The notes beneath the pieces were generated by a model. The model had not been told where the DNA came from, ran no database searches, and saw nothing but the letters and a program-made list of their open reading frames with translations. Positions 1-6,585 of a stretch of DNA of 16,749 nt are shown here, one piece after another. This DNA comes from Phycisphaeraceae bacterium. Lineage in GTDB: Bacteria; Planctomycetota; Phycisphaerae; Phycisphaerales; Phycisphaeraceae. The DNA lies in the NCBI GenBank assembly GCA_029260695.1, contig JAJDCT010000108.1, forward strand, positions 1 to 16,749, in the 5' to 3' direction. The translations under genes were made by a program, and so were the position numbers. The first letter of the stretch is position 1; every line of letters begins with the position of its first letter.

Positions 1-348
1 CCGAGTCTCCAGGATCGCCAGAAGGTTCTGCTCGACGGTCATCCGTTGGAAGATGCTGGGCTCCTGGGAGAGATACCCAAGCCCGCGTTGGGCCCGCTGG
101 TACATCGGCAGCTTGGTGACGTCCTGGCCGTTGAAGATGACCTCGCCCTTTTCAGGGGTAATCATGCCCATGGTCATGCGGAAGCTGGTCGTCTTGCCGG
201 CACCGTTTCGGCCCAGCAGCCCGACGATCTCGCCTTCCGAGACATGGTAGGAGACGTCGTTGACGACGGTTCGGCCGCTGTAGACCTTGACCAGGTTGTT
301 GGCTTTGAGGATGAACACAGCCCGGTAGGATACCCCGATCCGAGACAT
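1..348 (-). CDS. lptB: LPS export ABC transporter ATPase LptB, 5' part (runs off the left edge)
   Basis: The reverse strand encodes the N-terminal ~116 residues of an ABC ATPase; the rest lies beyond base 1. LptB is the cytoplasmic ATPase of the LptBFGC complex that pulls lipopolysaccharide from the inner membrane towards the outer membrane. The Walker A motif GRNGAGKTT is at about residues 46-54. It is followed by LptB-type sequence: KLPMYQRAQRGLGYLSQEPS (with the Q-loop) and IFQRMTVEQNLLAILE. The pattern 'P-M-x-x-R-A-x-x-G-L-G-Y-L-x-Q-E-x-S-I-F' separates LptB from the related branched-chain amino acid ATPases (LivF/LivG). The start is uncertain. ATG at 348 is used here, but GTG at 318 (V-F-I-L-K-A-N-N-L) matches the usual LptB N-terminus better, and neither has a clear Shine-Dalgarno. 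No lptA, lptC or kdsC lies directly upstream; a divergent permease does. Confidence 0.85.
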   Translation of the reverse strand, partial: MSRIGVSYRAVFILKANNLVKVYSGRTVVNDVSYHVSEGEIVGLLGRNGAGKTTSFRMTMGMITPEKGEVIFNGQDVTKLPMYQRAQRGLGYLSQEPSIFQRMTVEQNLLAILETR

Positions 349-434
349 CGGGCACGCCGGTGGTCGGTTAGGGCGTGGCGTTCGCACCTCTGCTCTTGCG
401 GGGTACGGTCAAGATAGGTCGCCAGCACCCCCAC

Positions 435-463
435 AAGATAATATTTAGCCTAAATATTATCTT
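435..463. promoter_or_regulatory. Perfect 29-bp AT-rich palindrome, probable repressor operator
   Basis: Two perfect 14-base arms (AAGATAATATTTAG and its reverse complement) flank a single central C. It stands out as AT-rich in a GC-rich background. It lies between the divergent lptB and permease genes, 87 bp from the lptB ATG and 138 bp from the permease ATG. The centre TTTAG-C-CTAAA has the odd-length geometry and TTAG-S-CTAA core of DtxR/IdeR/MntR-family metal-regulator boxes, which suggests such an operator; this is inference from the motif. No T-run follows on either strand, so a terminator is unlikely. Confidence 0.5.
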
Positions 464-564
464 CTAGCGGCGTTCGGTACGAGGCCGATGTGTGGTGGGT
501 GGCTTGGAAGACAGATGGACTGACGGGGGGAGTGAGGATGCGATCGCTATAGATGGGTGTGCGC

Positions 565-595
565 TGGACACGGGGTCTGGCGGCGGTGCTATGAT
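565..595 (+). promoter_or_regulatory. Candidate promoter directly in front of the ABC-2 permease (possibly leaderless)
   Basis: A -35-like TGGACA (565-570) is followed after 19 bases by the extended -10 TGC-TATGAT (587-595). Transcription would be expected to begin about 7 bases after the -10, which falls on the permease ATG at 602. The spacer is longer than the ideal 17, so the extended -10 carries most of the case. Confidence 0.35.
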
Positions 596-601
596 GGGGG
601 G

Positions 602-2488
602 ATGCAGGCGGCATATTTATGGTTGTGGCGTCTGTTGCCGGGGAACCCGATGGTGGTCCGGATCGTTCAGGGTGGGTCGCGTCAGGCCCGTCATCTGTGG
701 ATACGTCTGGGTTACCTGGGTGCGCTGGTCCTGCTGATGATGATCGGGCTGCTGAGCCCGGGCAGCGGGATAGGCGGCGAGGTGAGCCTCACGGCGCTTG
801 CCAAGAGCGGGACGTGGGTGTTCGCGATCATCAGCTACGGGCAGGTTGTGCTGGTCTGCCTGTTGTCGCCGTTGTTCATGGCTGGCGCGATCGGTCAGGA
901 GCGTGCGGGGCAGACCTACAACATCCTCCTGACCACGCCGTTATCCAATCTTCAGATCGTATTGGGTTCGCTGGGCGGGCGGCTGTTCTTCATCATGACA
1001 TTGCTGCTCAGCGGCCTGCCTTTGTACGCGGTGTTGCTGATCTTCGGGGGGGTCCCGGCGTGGTCGGTGGTGGTCAGCTTCTCGGTCGCCGCGTGTACGG
1101 CGGTCGTGGTCGGGACGGTGGCGGTGACCTTGTCGGTGTTGAGGGCCGGGGGACGCAAGGCGGTGTTCAGCTTCGTGATCGCGGTGGCGGCATACCTGAT
1201 CGGGGCGTACATGCTGGACACCGCGCTGCTTCGCCGACTTGGGCCGGCGAACAGCACGACCTGGCTGACCGGTCTGCACCCGCTGCTGGTCATGGAGGCG
1301 TCACTGAATAGCGCCAACTACGGCCCACCGGCGCCCGAGACCCTGGCGGACACCTCGGGGCTGATCCGGTTTTACCTCACCAAGCCGTTCGCGGCGTTCG
1401 CTTCGATCTGTGGGCTGTTGAGTTTCGCTCAGATTCTGTTCTGCGCGGTGGTGCTGCGTAGCGTCGGCCAGGGGGAGTGGCGTATCGTGCGCTGGGCCAA
1501 GTCCCAGTTCCGTCTGCCGGTTGAGGCAGGCGGTGAGCGGCGCAGGCCTGCGCGGGACGTCTGGGCGAACCCGATCGCCTGGCGTGAGGCGGCGACGCGT
1601 GGCCGGGGCGCGGCCGGGATGATCGCCCGCACGGGGTTCACGGTAGTCGGCCTGATGCTAGGCGCCGCGCTGATCTTCCTGCACCACATCGACATGCTCC
1701 CCAAGCTGCCACGCACCACCTCGGCGGAGGTGTTTCACGGCGTGTTGTTCGCGGTGCTGTTGATGGAGGTAGCGGTAATTACTTTGGTTGCGTTGTACAT
1801 GAGCGCGGGCTGTGTCAGCCGGGAGCGTGAGGACGGCACGCTGGACCTTTTGCTAACCACACCCACCACCCCAAAGCAATACATCTGGGGCAAGCTCCGG
1901 GGGCTTGTGAGTTTTCTTTCGCTGTTGCTTGCGGTCCCGATCGTGACCGTCGCGATGGTCAGTGCGTACGCGATGATCGGCGAGGCGTTGGGCTGGGAGC
2001 AGGCGACGTTTCGTGCCGCCACGATCAACTCGTTCGGCGGGCAGGTTGTCCGGCATCCGCTGTTGATGTTGCCCGAGGCGTCGGTATCTTTGGCGTTTAT
2101 GCTGGTGCCGTTTGTGGCGTTGTGTGTGATGCTGGGGATGTACTTCTCGGTTCGAGCCAAGGGTGTGCTGGGTGCGGTCATCCCTTCGGTCGCGATCATC
2201 GGGGGGATGGCATTGGTCTTTGGTATGTGCGGCGTCAGCGCTGCGGAGCGCATCGCGTATGTCGGGCCTGTGATCAACGGCCTGAGCCCCGCGACGAACC
2301 TGCTGATGATCGTCAACCCGTGGCAAAGCATCGATGGCTTTATCGAGAACCCGGTCGGTGGGCGTGTCTCGCTGGTGGTCGCTGCGTTGATTGCTACTTC
2401 GGTCTACGCGGGCTTCGTCTATGGCATGCTCCAGGCTATGGTCAAAGGATTCGACCACACCGTCCGAAGGCTCAGCGGGACGGGGTGA
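602..2488 (+). CDS. ABC-2 type transporter permease with two homologous halves
   Basis: A 628-residue polytopic inner-membrane protein. Each half has several hydrophobic segments, e.g. residues ~38-52, ~75-97 and ~125-150, and the second half resembles this arrangement. The halves share a cytoplasmic signature: E100-R101 in GAIGQERAGQTYNILLTTPL, and E408-R409 in VSREREDGTLDLLLTTP, each followed by a short 'K/L-G-x-L-x-G-R/L' stretch. The two copies are 308 residues apart, almost exactly half the protein, which points to gene duplication and fusion. ABC-2 permeases pair with a separate ATPase to export or import varied substrates. No ATPase is adjacent on this strand and LptB has its own partners (LptFG), so substrate and partner are unknown. 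ATG at 602 was chosen because the in-frame upstream GTG (557) adds a non-membrane, poorly conserved-looking extension. There is no spaced Shine-Dalgarno; a G6 run abuts the ATG. Confidence 0.85.
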   Translation: MQAAYLWLWRLLPGNPMVVRIVQGGSRQARHLWIRLGYLGALVLLMMIGLLSPGSGIGGEVSLTALAKSGTWVFAIISYGQVVLVCLLSPLFMAGAIGQERAGQTYNILLTTPLSNLQIVLGSLGGRLFFIMTLLLSGLPLYAVLLIFGGVPAWSVVVSFSVAACTAVVVGTVAVTLSVLRAGGRKAVFSFVIAVAAYLIGAYMLDTALLRRLGPANSTTWLTGLHPLLVMEASLNSANYGPPAPETLADTSGLIRFYLTKPFAAFASICGLLSFAQILFCAVVLRSVGQGEWRIVRWAKSQFRLPVEAGGERRRPARDVWANPIAWREAATRGRGAAGMIARTGFTVVGLMLGAALIFLHHIDMLPKLPRTTSAEVFHGVLFAVLLMEVAVITLVALYMSAGCVSREREDGTLDLLLTTPTTPKQYIWGKLRGLVSFLSLLLAVPIVTVAMVSAYAMIGEALGWEQATFRAATINSFGGQVVRHPLLMLPEASVSLAFMLVPFVALCVMLGMYFSVRAKGVLGAVIPSVAIIGGMALVFGMCGVSAAERIAYVGPVINGLSPATNLLMIVNPWQSIDGFIENPVGGRVSLVVAALIATSVYAGFVYGMLQAMVKGFDHTVRRLSGTG

Positions 2489-2517
2489 AGAGGTACGCTT
2501 ATGGTTTGGGTGGGCGG

Positions 2518-2532
2518 TTCAGGAAGCCTGAA
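2518..2532. terminator. Short hairpin between the convergent permease and sigZ genes
   Basis: TTCAGG-aag-CCTGAA forms a perfect 6-bp stem with a triloop in the 46-base gap between the two convergent stop codons. It may serve both strands. The stem is short and only a weak AT tail follows (AATTCT on the + strand), so this is a modest call. Confidence 0.35.
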
Positions 2533-2534
2533 TT

Positions 2535-3134
2535 CTACTGGGGGTCTTCCCTGCATCCGCAATCGTTAGAGCACGGCGGAAACGGGTCGCTTATTGGCCT
2601 CCCAAAGCGGTCGAACTGGAACTCGCAGCAGGCCAGCAACTCGTCTTTGAGTCGACGGCGTGCCCGTTGGACCCTCGACTTGGCGCCCGAGGTTGAAAGC
2701 CCCAACCGCTGTGCGAACTCGATTTGAGACACGTCTTCTAACTCGACCTGTTCAAGCGCCTCACGATCAGCCTCGGGTAGCCGCAATAACATCTGATTCA
2801 GGCACCTGCCGATCTCGTGTAGATTGTCTGTGTCATCTGAAGGGTCATCGGATGCCGGATCGTGATCCAACGCCGAGGGCTCCGCACGCCGGCGGGCACG
2901 GTCGATGATAGCGTTGCGGGTGATGCGGTAGATCCATGGCAGTAGTCGGCGGGTATCGTCAAGGCCGGACAGTCCCCGGTGGATACGCACGAACACGTCC
3001 TGTAGCACGTCCTCCGCGTCGTCTTGGTTGCCCACGCGCCTGCGGATGAAGGCACGCAGGTCTGCGCTGAACAGGGACCAGACCTCGGAGGTCTCCGGGC
3101 TTGTGCCGTGCGGGATGTTTTGATTCTTTTCCAT
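2535..3134 (-). CDS. sigZ: ECF RNA polymerase sigma factor of the SigZ family
   Basis: A 199-residue sigma factor. Region 2 spans about residues 16-85 (S-A-D-L-R-A-F-I-R-R-R, then DAEDVLQDVFVRI and LPWIYRITRNAIID). Region 4 spans about 112-165, with the helix-turn-helix 'SQIEFAQRLGLSTSGAKSRV'. The SigZ hallmark is the tail after region 4: LLACCEFQFDRFGRP, which matches the 'CC-x-x-x-x-D-x-x-G' tail of Bacillus SigZ. Here the tail is extended and carries C169, C170, C188, C192 and C194, which could bind a metal or act as a thiol switch (inference). ATG at 3134 is the first plausible start and lacks a strong Shine-Dalgarno. The gene follows the Cys-rich gene at 3206-3373 on the same strand, 71 bases downstream of it, with a strong hairpin between. 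No classical anti-sigma gene is adjacent. Confidence 0.9.
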   Translation of the reverse strand: MEKNQNIPHGTSPETSEVWSLFSADLRAFIRRRVGNQDDAEDVLQDVFVRIHRGLSGLDDTRRLLPWIYRITRNAIIDRARRRAEPSALDHDPASDDPSDDTDNLHEIGRCLNQMLLRLPEADREALEQVELEDVSQIEFAQRLGLSTSGAKSRVQRARRRLKDELLACCEFQFDRFGRPISDPFPPCSNDCGCREDPQ

Positions 3135-3164
3135 GGGTGGAATCTAGCGAGGTCTGGCCGACAT

Positions 3165-3197
3165 CCCGACGGAGGGGGATCGCCCCTCCCCGTCGGG
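3165..3197 (-). terminator. GC-rich hairpin between the Cys-rich gene and sigZ (attenuator or processing site)
   Basis: CCCGACG (3165-3171) pairs with CGTCGGG (3191-3197), and the G-rich and C-rich inner arms extend the stem with a small bulge. It begins 9 bases after the stop of the Cys-rich gene and ends 31 bases before the sigZ ATG. No T-run follows on the reverse strand, so it may act as a partial terminator or mRNA-stability element rather than a full stop. Confidence 0.4.
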
Positions 3198-3205
3198 CGC
3201 ACACA

Positions 3206-3373
3206 TCATGCCTTGGACATCCATCCGCAGCAATGCCGCAGGCAGAATCTCAGCAGGCACGGACATTTATCAAGATCGCAGCAGCACTGCGTGGCACTAC
3301 CCTCCGGCGGGGGCTTACAACAGTTGTCCTGTGGGCCGCAGGGTTCTGGTCTGGAATCGTTCGACTCGCTCAT
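3206..3373 (-). CDS. Small cysteine-rich protein upstream of sigZ
   Basis: A 55-residue ORF on the reverse strand. It begins M-S-E-S-N-D and ends W-M-S-K-A, with 11 cysteines in C, CC, CCC, C-x-C, C and CC groupings: C12, C18-C19, C30-C32, C37, C39, C44 and C48-C49. A good Shine-Dalgarno, AAGGAG, lies 7 bases before the ATG at 3373. A nearer ATG at 3378 is out of frame and only 2 bases from the Shine-Dalgarno. It lies in the same direction as sigZ and just ahead of it, so the two are probably co-transcribed. There is no signal peptide and no clear membrane span, although residues 40-51 are mildly hydrophobic. I do not recognise a family. The cysteine clusters suggest metal binding (Zn, Cu, Fe-S or As) or thiol redox chemistry, and a regulatory partner for SigZ is possible. 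Both are inference. Cysteine density and the Shine-Dalgarno are the evidence that it is real. Confidence 0.62.
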   Translation of the reverse strand: MSESNDSRPEPCGPQDNCCKPPPEGSATQCCCDLDKCPCLLRFCLRHCCGWMSKA

Positions 3374-3480
3374 GGCATGGCTCCTTATAAAGGTTTAGGA
3401 CCGAATACGCTCGGTTCCACGCCCATACAGACGCTCCGGATCGAAAAAGGACGCACCCATAGGCAATTTAATCATAGGTA

Positions 3481-3493
3481 GACAGTAATTGTC
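3481..3493. promoter_or_regulatory. Small inverted repeat in the sigZ-operon/nadA divergent region
   Basis: GACA-gtaat-TGTC, a 4-bp inverted repeat with a 5-base AT-rich centre, lies 113 bases before the nadA start and 108 bases before the Cys-rich gene start. It could be an operator for either direction, but repeats this short occur by chance. Confidence 0.2.
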
Positions 3494-3558
3494 GGATCAT
3501 TCATACCCAGGCCCACCCCTTGGCGTCATAACCTCATGAAGACAACCTTGTTGCTGGG

Positions 3559-3564
3559 TATAAT
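3559..3564 (+). promoter_or_regulatory. -10 element of the probable nadA promoter
   Basis: A perfect TATAAT in an AT-rich stretch (3559-3569), ending 29 bases before the nadA ATG. No good -35 is seen at the expected spacing. The expected transcript would have a leader of about 20-25 bases that includes the GGAG at 3584-3587. Confidence 0.5.
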
Positions 3565-3593
3565 ATATAGTCCCTAATGACTCGGAGATCAGT

Positions 3594-4787
3594 ATGCAGC
3601 TCTGGCAGCCAACCCTCCCCGACCGTTACAGCGAGATGTCTGACAGCGAACTCGCCGAAGCGATCTCTGCGCACCGGGCTGAGTTGGGCAAAGACCTTGT
3701 CATCCTCGGGCACCACTACCAGCAGGACCAGGTGATCCGCTTCGCCGACTTCACCGGGGACAGCTTCAAGCTCAGCCAACTCGCCGCCGAGCGCGTCAAG
3801 CAGGCTCAGGCGAAGTACGTTGTTTTTGCCGGCGTGCACTTCATGGCCGAGACCGCCGACATCCTCACGGAGGAAAGCGTCCAGGTCGTACTCCCGGACT
3901 TAGGGGCAGGTTGTTCGATGGCCGACATGGCCGACTACGACCAGACCGTTGACGCCTGGGATCAACTTGAAGAACTGTTCGCCGCGAACGAAGTGAAGTG
4001 CCGGGTCATCCCGATCTGTTATATGAATTCGACCGCCGCGATCAAGGCGTTCTGCGGCGAGCACGGCGGGGTGGTCTGCACCAGCTCCAATTGCGACAAG
4101 GTCTTCCGCTGGGCGCTTGCCGGGGGCGATACCCCGTTACAAGACGGCGAGCAGGTCAAGATATTATTTTTGCCCGACCAACACCTCGGCCGGAACACCG
4201 CGGCGCAGATGGGTTGTGACGTCACGACGGGTACCTGTGTCTGGGACCCGCGCGATACAGGATTCTTAGGCGGCAACGACGAAGACACACTCCTGAACGC
4301 GGGATACATCCTCTGGAAGGGGCACTGCTCGGTCCATATGCTCTTCCGCCCCGAGCATGTCGACCAGGCCCGTGCCGAACAGCCGGACGTGCATGTGATG
4401 GTCCACCCCGAGTGCCGTTACGACGTCTGCCAGAAGGCCGACTCGACCGGCTCCACGGAGCGGATCATCCAAGCCATCGAAGCCGCCGAGCCCGGTAGTT
4501 ATTGGGCCATCGGCACAGAGGTCCACCTGGTCAACCGCCTGGCGCAGCGGGCCAAAGAGCGCGGCGTCCACGTACGCATGCTCTCGGATTGCCAGTGCCT
4601 GTGCACAACGATGTACCGCATCGATATGCCACACCTGCTGTGGGTGTTGGATCACCTTGCAGAAGGCAAAGTGGTCAACCGCATCCACGTCCACCCGGAT
4701 GCCCGCAAGTGGGCGCTGATGGCGCTGCAGCGGATGCTGGATATCACCGCCGGTAGTGCGGGTGCGGCAAACGCGATGGCTGTATGA
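3594..4787 (+). CDS. nadA: Quinolinate synthase NadA
   Basis: A 397-residue [4Fe-4S] enzyme that condenses iminoaspartate with dihydroxyacetone phosphate to quinolinate in de novo NAD synthesis. Family motifs appear in order: LGHHYQQDQVIRFADFTGDS near the N-terminus, FAGVHFMAETADIL, LPDLGAGCSMADM, ICYMNSTAAIKAF, LFLPDQHLGRNTAAQMG, GHCSVHMLF, VMVHPEC, GSTERII and LSDCQCLCTTM. By alignment from memory with other NadA proteins, the cluster ligands should be C107 (GAGCS), C245 (GHCSVH) and one of C333, C335 or C337; the last choice is inferred. The length is typical of the longer NadA type. GGAG ends 6 bases before the ATG. No nadB or nadC is in the window, so it stands alone, divergent from the sigZ unit. 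Confidence 0.95.
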   Translation: MQLWQPTLPDRYSEMSDSELAEAISAHRAELGKDLVILGHHYQQDQVIRFADFTGDSFKLSQLAAERVKQAQAKYVVFAGVHFMAETADILTEESVQVVLPDLGAGCSMADMADYDQTVDAWDQLEELFAANEVKCRVIPICYMNSTAAIKAFCGEHGGVVCTSSNCDKVFRWALAGGDTPLQDGEQVKILFLPDQHLGRNTAAQMGCDVTTGTCVWDPRDTGFLGGNDEDTLLNAGYILWKGHCSVHMLFRPEHVDQARAEQPDVHVMVHPECRYDVCQKADSTGSTERIIQAIEAAEPGSYWAIGTEVHLVNRLAQRAKERGVHVRMLSDCQCLCTTMYRIDMPHLLWVLDHLAEGKVVNRIHVHPDARKWALMALQRMLDITAGSAGAANAMAV

Positions 4788-5237
4788 CGACCACTATGGC
4801 CGGGGCTGGTTCGGAATTGAAGGTCACATCACCCGATAACCGCTTGGTCTCTGCGGGTAAACTCTTCTTTGAAGCTTGACCGTGATTCACCATCGCGGTA
4901 CTCCCCGCTTTAACGGATTCTCCGATAATCAATGGCTGAGGGCTGTGGTGCGGTGCGTTTTATAGCACCAGCGCCTATCTCATTTCTAGGACTCTATATA
5001 AGTGACCGTTGGCAGCCGGAGCCCGGCACTTATTTCATAGTTTTCCCTTGCCCATCCCTTAAGACGCCACCAACTCACGTCGATGACCCAATCGTCACAG
5101 GCCAACGGACTAGCCTGACAGTCACGGGGCGGTTTCAGATGTTCTAGACGGCTGGTGTCGACGACGGCTCAGCCAGTACGGATCGCGACCTTACCACCCC
5201 AGGCACTTTGCCTTGGGTATCTGAATTGGAGGCAAAC
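4788..5237 (+). other. 450-nt non-coding region and leader of the porin operon
   Basis: No convincing gene. The only sizeable reading frame (4932-5147) lacks a ribosome site and resembles nothing. Structures seen are GCCGG-agc-CCGGC (5015-5027), followed by a T-rich stretch, which may terminate nadA transcripts, and CCCAGGCA-ctt-TGCCTTGGG (5198-5217), a stem with one bulge ending 10 bases before the porin Shine-Dalgarno. AT-rich CTATATAAG (4993-5001) could belong to a promoter, but no matching -35 was found. The length suggests a long regulated leader; no known riboswitch was recognised. Confidence 0.45.
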
Positions 5238-6539
5238 ATGTCACTCGGATCAATGTTCAAGGCTCAGGGCGGGGTGGCCGCACTGACGCTGATACTGCTC
5301 TTGGCAGGTGCCCGGCCTGTCCAGGCCGCAGAGTCGATTTCACCGGGCGAAGTCGCCGACTTGCGTCAGCAACTCGCCGACAGCAACGCCCTGATCGGTT
5401 CGCTGAACGAAAGGGTACAGACCCTGGAGGCCAGCAGCCCAAGCGGGGGCGGCCTCAGCCCATCCGATGAGGCCCGCATCGCAGCGCTTGAAGATATGTT
5501 CATGGACATGGACGAGCGGGTTGGCACCCGTGGTCTGGTCCAGGCCTTCGACGCGATCAGCATCGATATCGGTGGCTTCCTGACTCAGTCCCTGACAGTC
5601 GTCAAGGGCGACGGGTCCAGCGATGCCAGCTTCAACAACACCCAGTTCGAGCTGCTGATCGCGGCACAGATCACCGAAGAGGTGTCGTTCTTCGTCGCAC
5701 AGGGCTTCCTGCGTGAGGCAGACGTGGACTTTACCACGCCAAGCATGCCGTTCTTCAGGAAGAGCGCGGTCCGTGATCCATTGATTATTTCGTGGGCGAA
5801 CTACAAGCATAGCGACGCCGTTCAGGTCCGCGTCGGTCGGTTTGTTACCCCACAGGGCATCATCAACATCGAGCACTTCCCGCCGGTTTTGTTAGATATC
5901 AACCAGCCGATGTTTCTACGCCCATTCAGCGGGAACACCATATTCCCCAACTTCCTCAGCGGTGCCCAGGTGCACGGCAAGTTCTTCCTCGGGGAGAACG
6001 GCGAGGATGTGCTGTCTTACGCGATCTTCACCGGTGCCTTCACCGGGTCTGACGCGGACGACTTCATCAGCGGCGGGCGGGTCCAACTCGTTCTGGGTGA
6101 TTCGGGGTTCACCGTCGGTGGTAACTTCACCCACGGCCACCGCACCGCCATGCCCGGCGCGCTCGGAGGTATGAGCATCGTCCCCGGCGGCAGCCTGACG
6201 ACCAACGACTACAACGCCGGTGGTGCAGACCTGCTGTTCGACAAGGGCGCGATCATCTGGAAGACCGAGTACTTCTACTCAGGCGAGCAGGGTAACGAAG
6301 ATCGCACCGCGTTCTACACACAGCCCGGCTATCGCCTCAACGACAAGTGGATCGTCTTCTACCGCTACGACTACCTGGACCCCGGTCAGGGCCTCGAGCA
6401 GAGCACAGAGCACATGATCGGCTTTAACTTCCTGCCCGTCTCCACGGTCCGTGTGCGTGCGGTATACATCCGCAAGGAATTCAAGGGCACAGACGACGAG
6501 GCGGACATCCTCCAGCTATCCACTACGTTCAGCTTCTGA
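5238..6539 (+). CDS. Outer-membrane porin with N-terminal coiled coil
   Basis: A 433-residue exported protein. It has a signal peptide (positive K9, then hydrophobic GGVAALTLILLLAGARPVQA, cleavage near A30). A short coiled coil follows, VADLRQQLADSNALIGSLNERVQTLEAS (about residues 38-65), then a Ser/Gly linker. The remaining ~350 residues are alternating beta-barrel sequence, with YKHSDAVQVRVGRFVTPQG, then GFTVGGNFTHGH and WIVFYRYDYLDP. It ends LQLSTTFSF, with the terminal Phe typical of BAM-inserted barrels. The overall pattern recalls phosphate-selective (OprP/OprO-like) and related planctomycete porins, but the substrate is not shown by sequence alone. ATG at 5238 has GGAGG 5 bases upstream; the in-frame ATG at 5208 has none and would put 10 extra residues ahead of the signal peptide. 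The next gene follows after 46 bases and encodes a short PstS-like protein, which fits a phosphate or anion theme. Confidence 0.78.
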   Translation: MSLGSMFKAQGGVAALTLILLLAGARPVQAAESISPGEVADLRQQLADSNALIGSLNERVQTLEASSPSGGGLSPSDEARIAALEDMFMDMDERVGTRGLVQAFDAISIDIGGFLTQSLTVVKGDGSSDASFNNTQFELLIAAQITEEVSFFVAQGFLREADVDFTTPSMPFFRKSAVRDPLIISWANYKHSDAVQVRVGRFVTPQGIINIEHFPPVLLDINQPMFLRPFSGNTIFPNFLSGAQVHGKFFLGENGEDVLSYAIFTGAFTGSDADDFISGGRVQLVLGDSGFTVGGNFTHGHRTAMPGALGGMSIVPGGSLTTNDYNAGGADLLFDKGAIIWKTEYFYSGEQGNEDRTAFYTQPGYRLNDKWIVFYRYDYLDPGQGLEQSTEHMIGFNFLPVSTVRVRAVYIRKEFKGTDDEADILQLSTTFSF

Positions 6540-6585
6540 CTTAAGAACACTTAATCGATCGAAATTGACTGAAATGAGGTCTGAA

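Noticed and set aside
1735..2331. 198-codon - strand frame opposite the ABC-2 permease
   Set aside because: Shadow of a membrane protein with conserved motifs on the other strand.
1..2488. lptB and the permease as one transporter
   Set aside because: They are divergent, the ATPase carries LptB-specific motifs, and the permease is ABC-2 type rather than LptF/LptG.
3391..3418. GGAACC on the - strand ahead of the Cys-rich gene as an ECF promoter
   Set aside because: No CGT-type -10 at 15-17 bases, and the start site would almost overlap the Shine-Dalgarno; it is too weak to call.
4932..5147. 71-codon + strand frame in the nadA-porin gap
   Set aside because: No ribosome site, mixed composition and no recognisable motif; treated as leader sequence.
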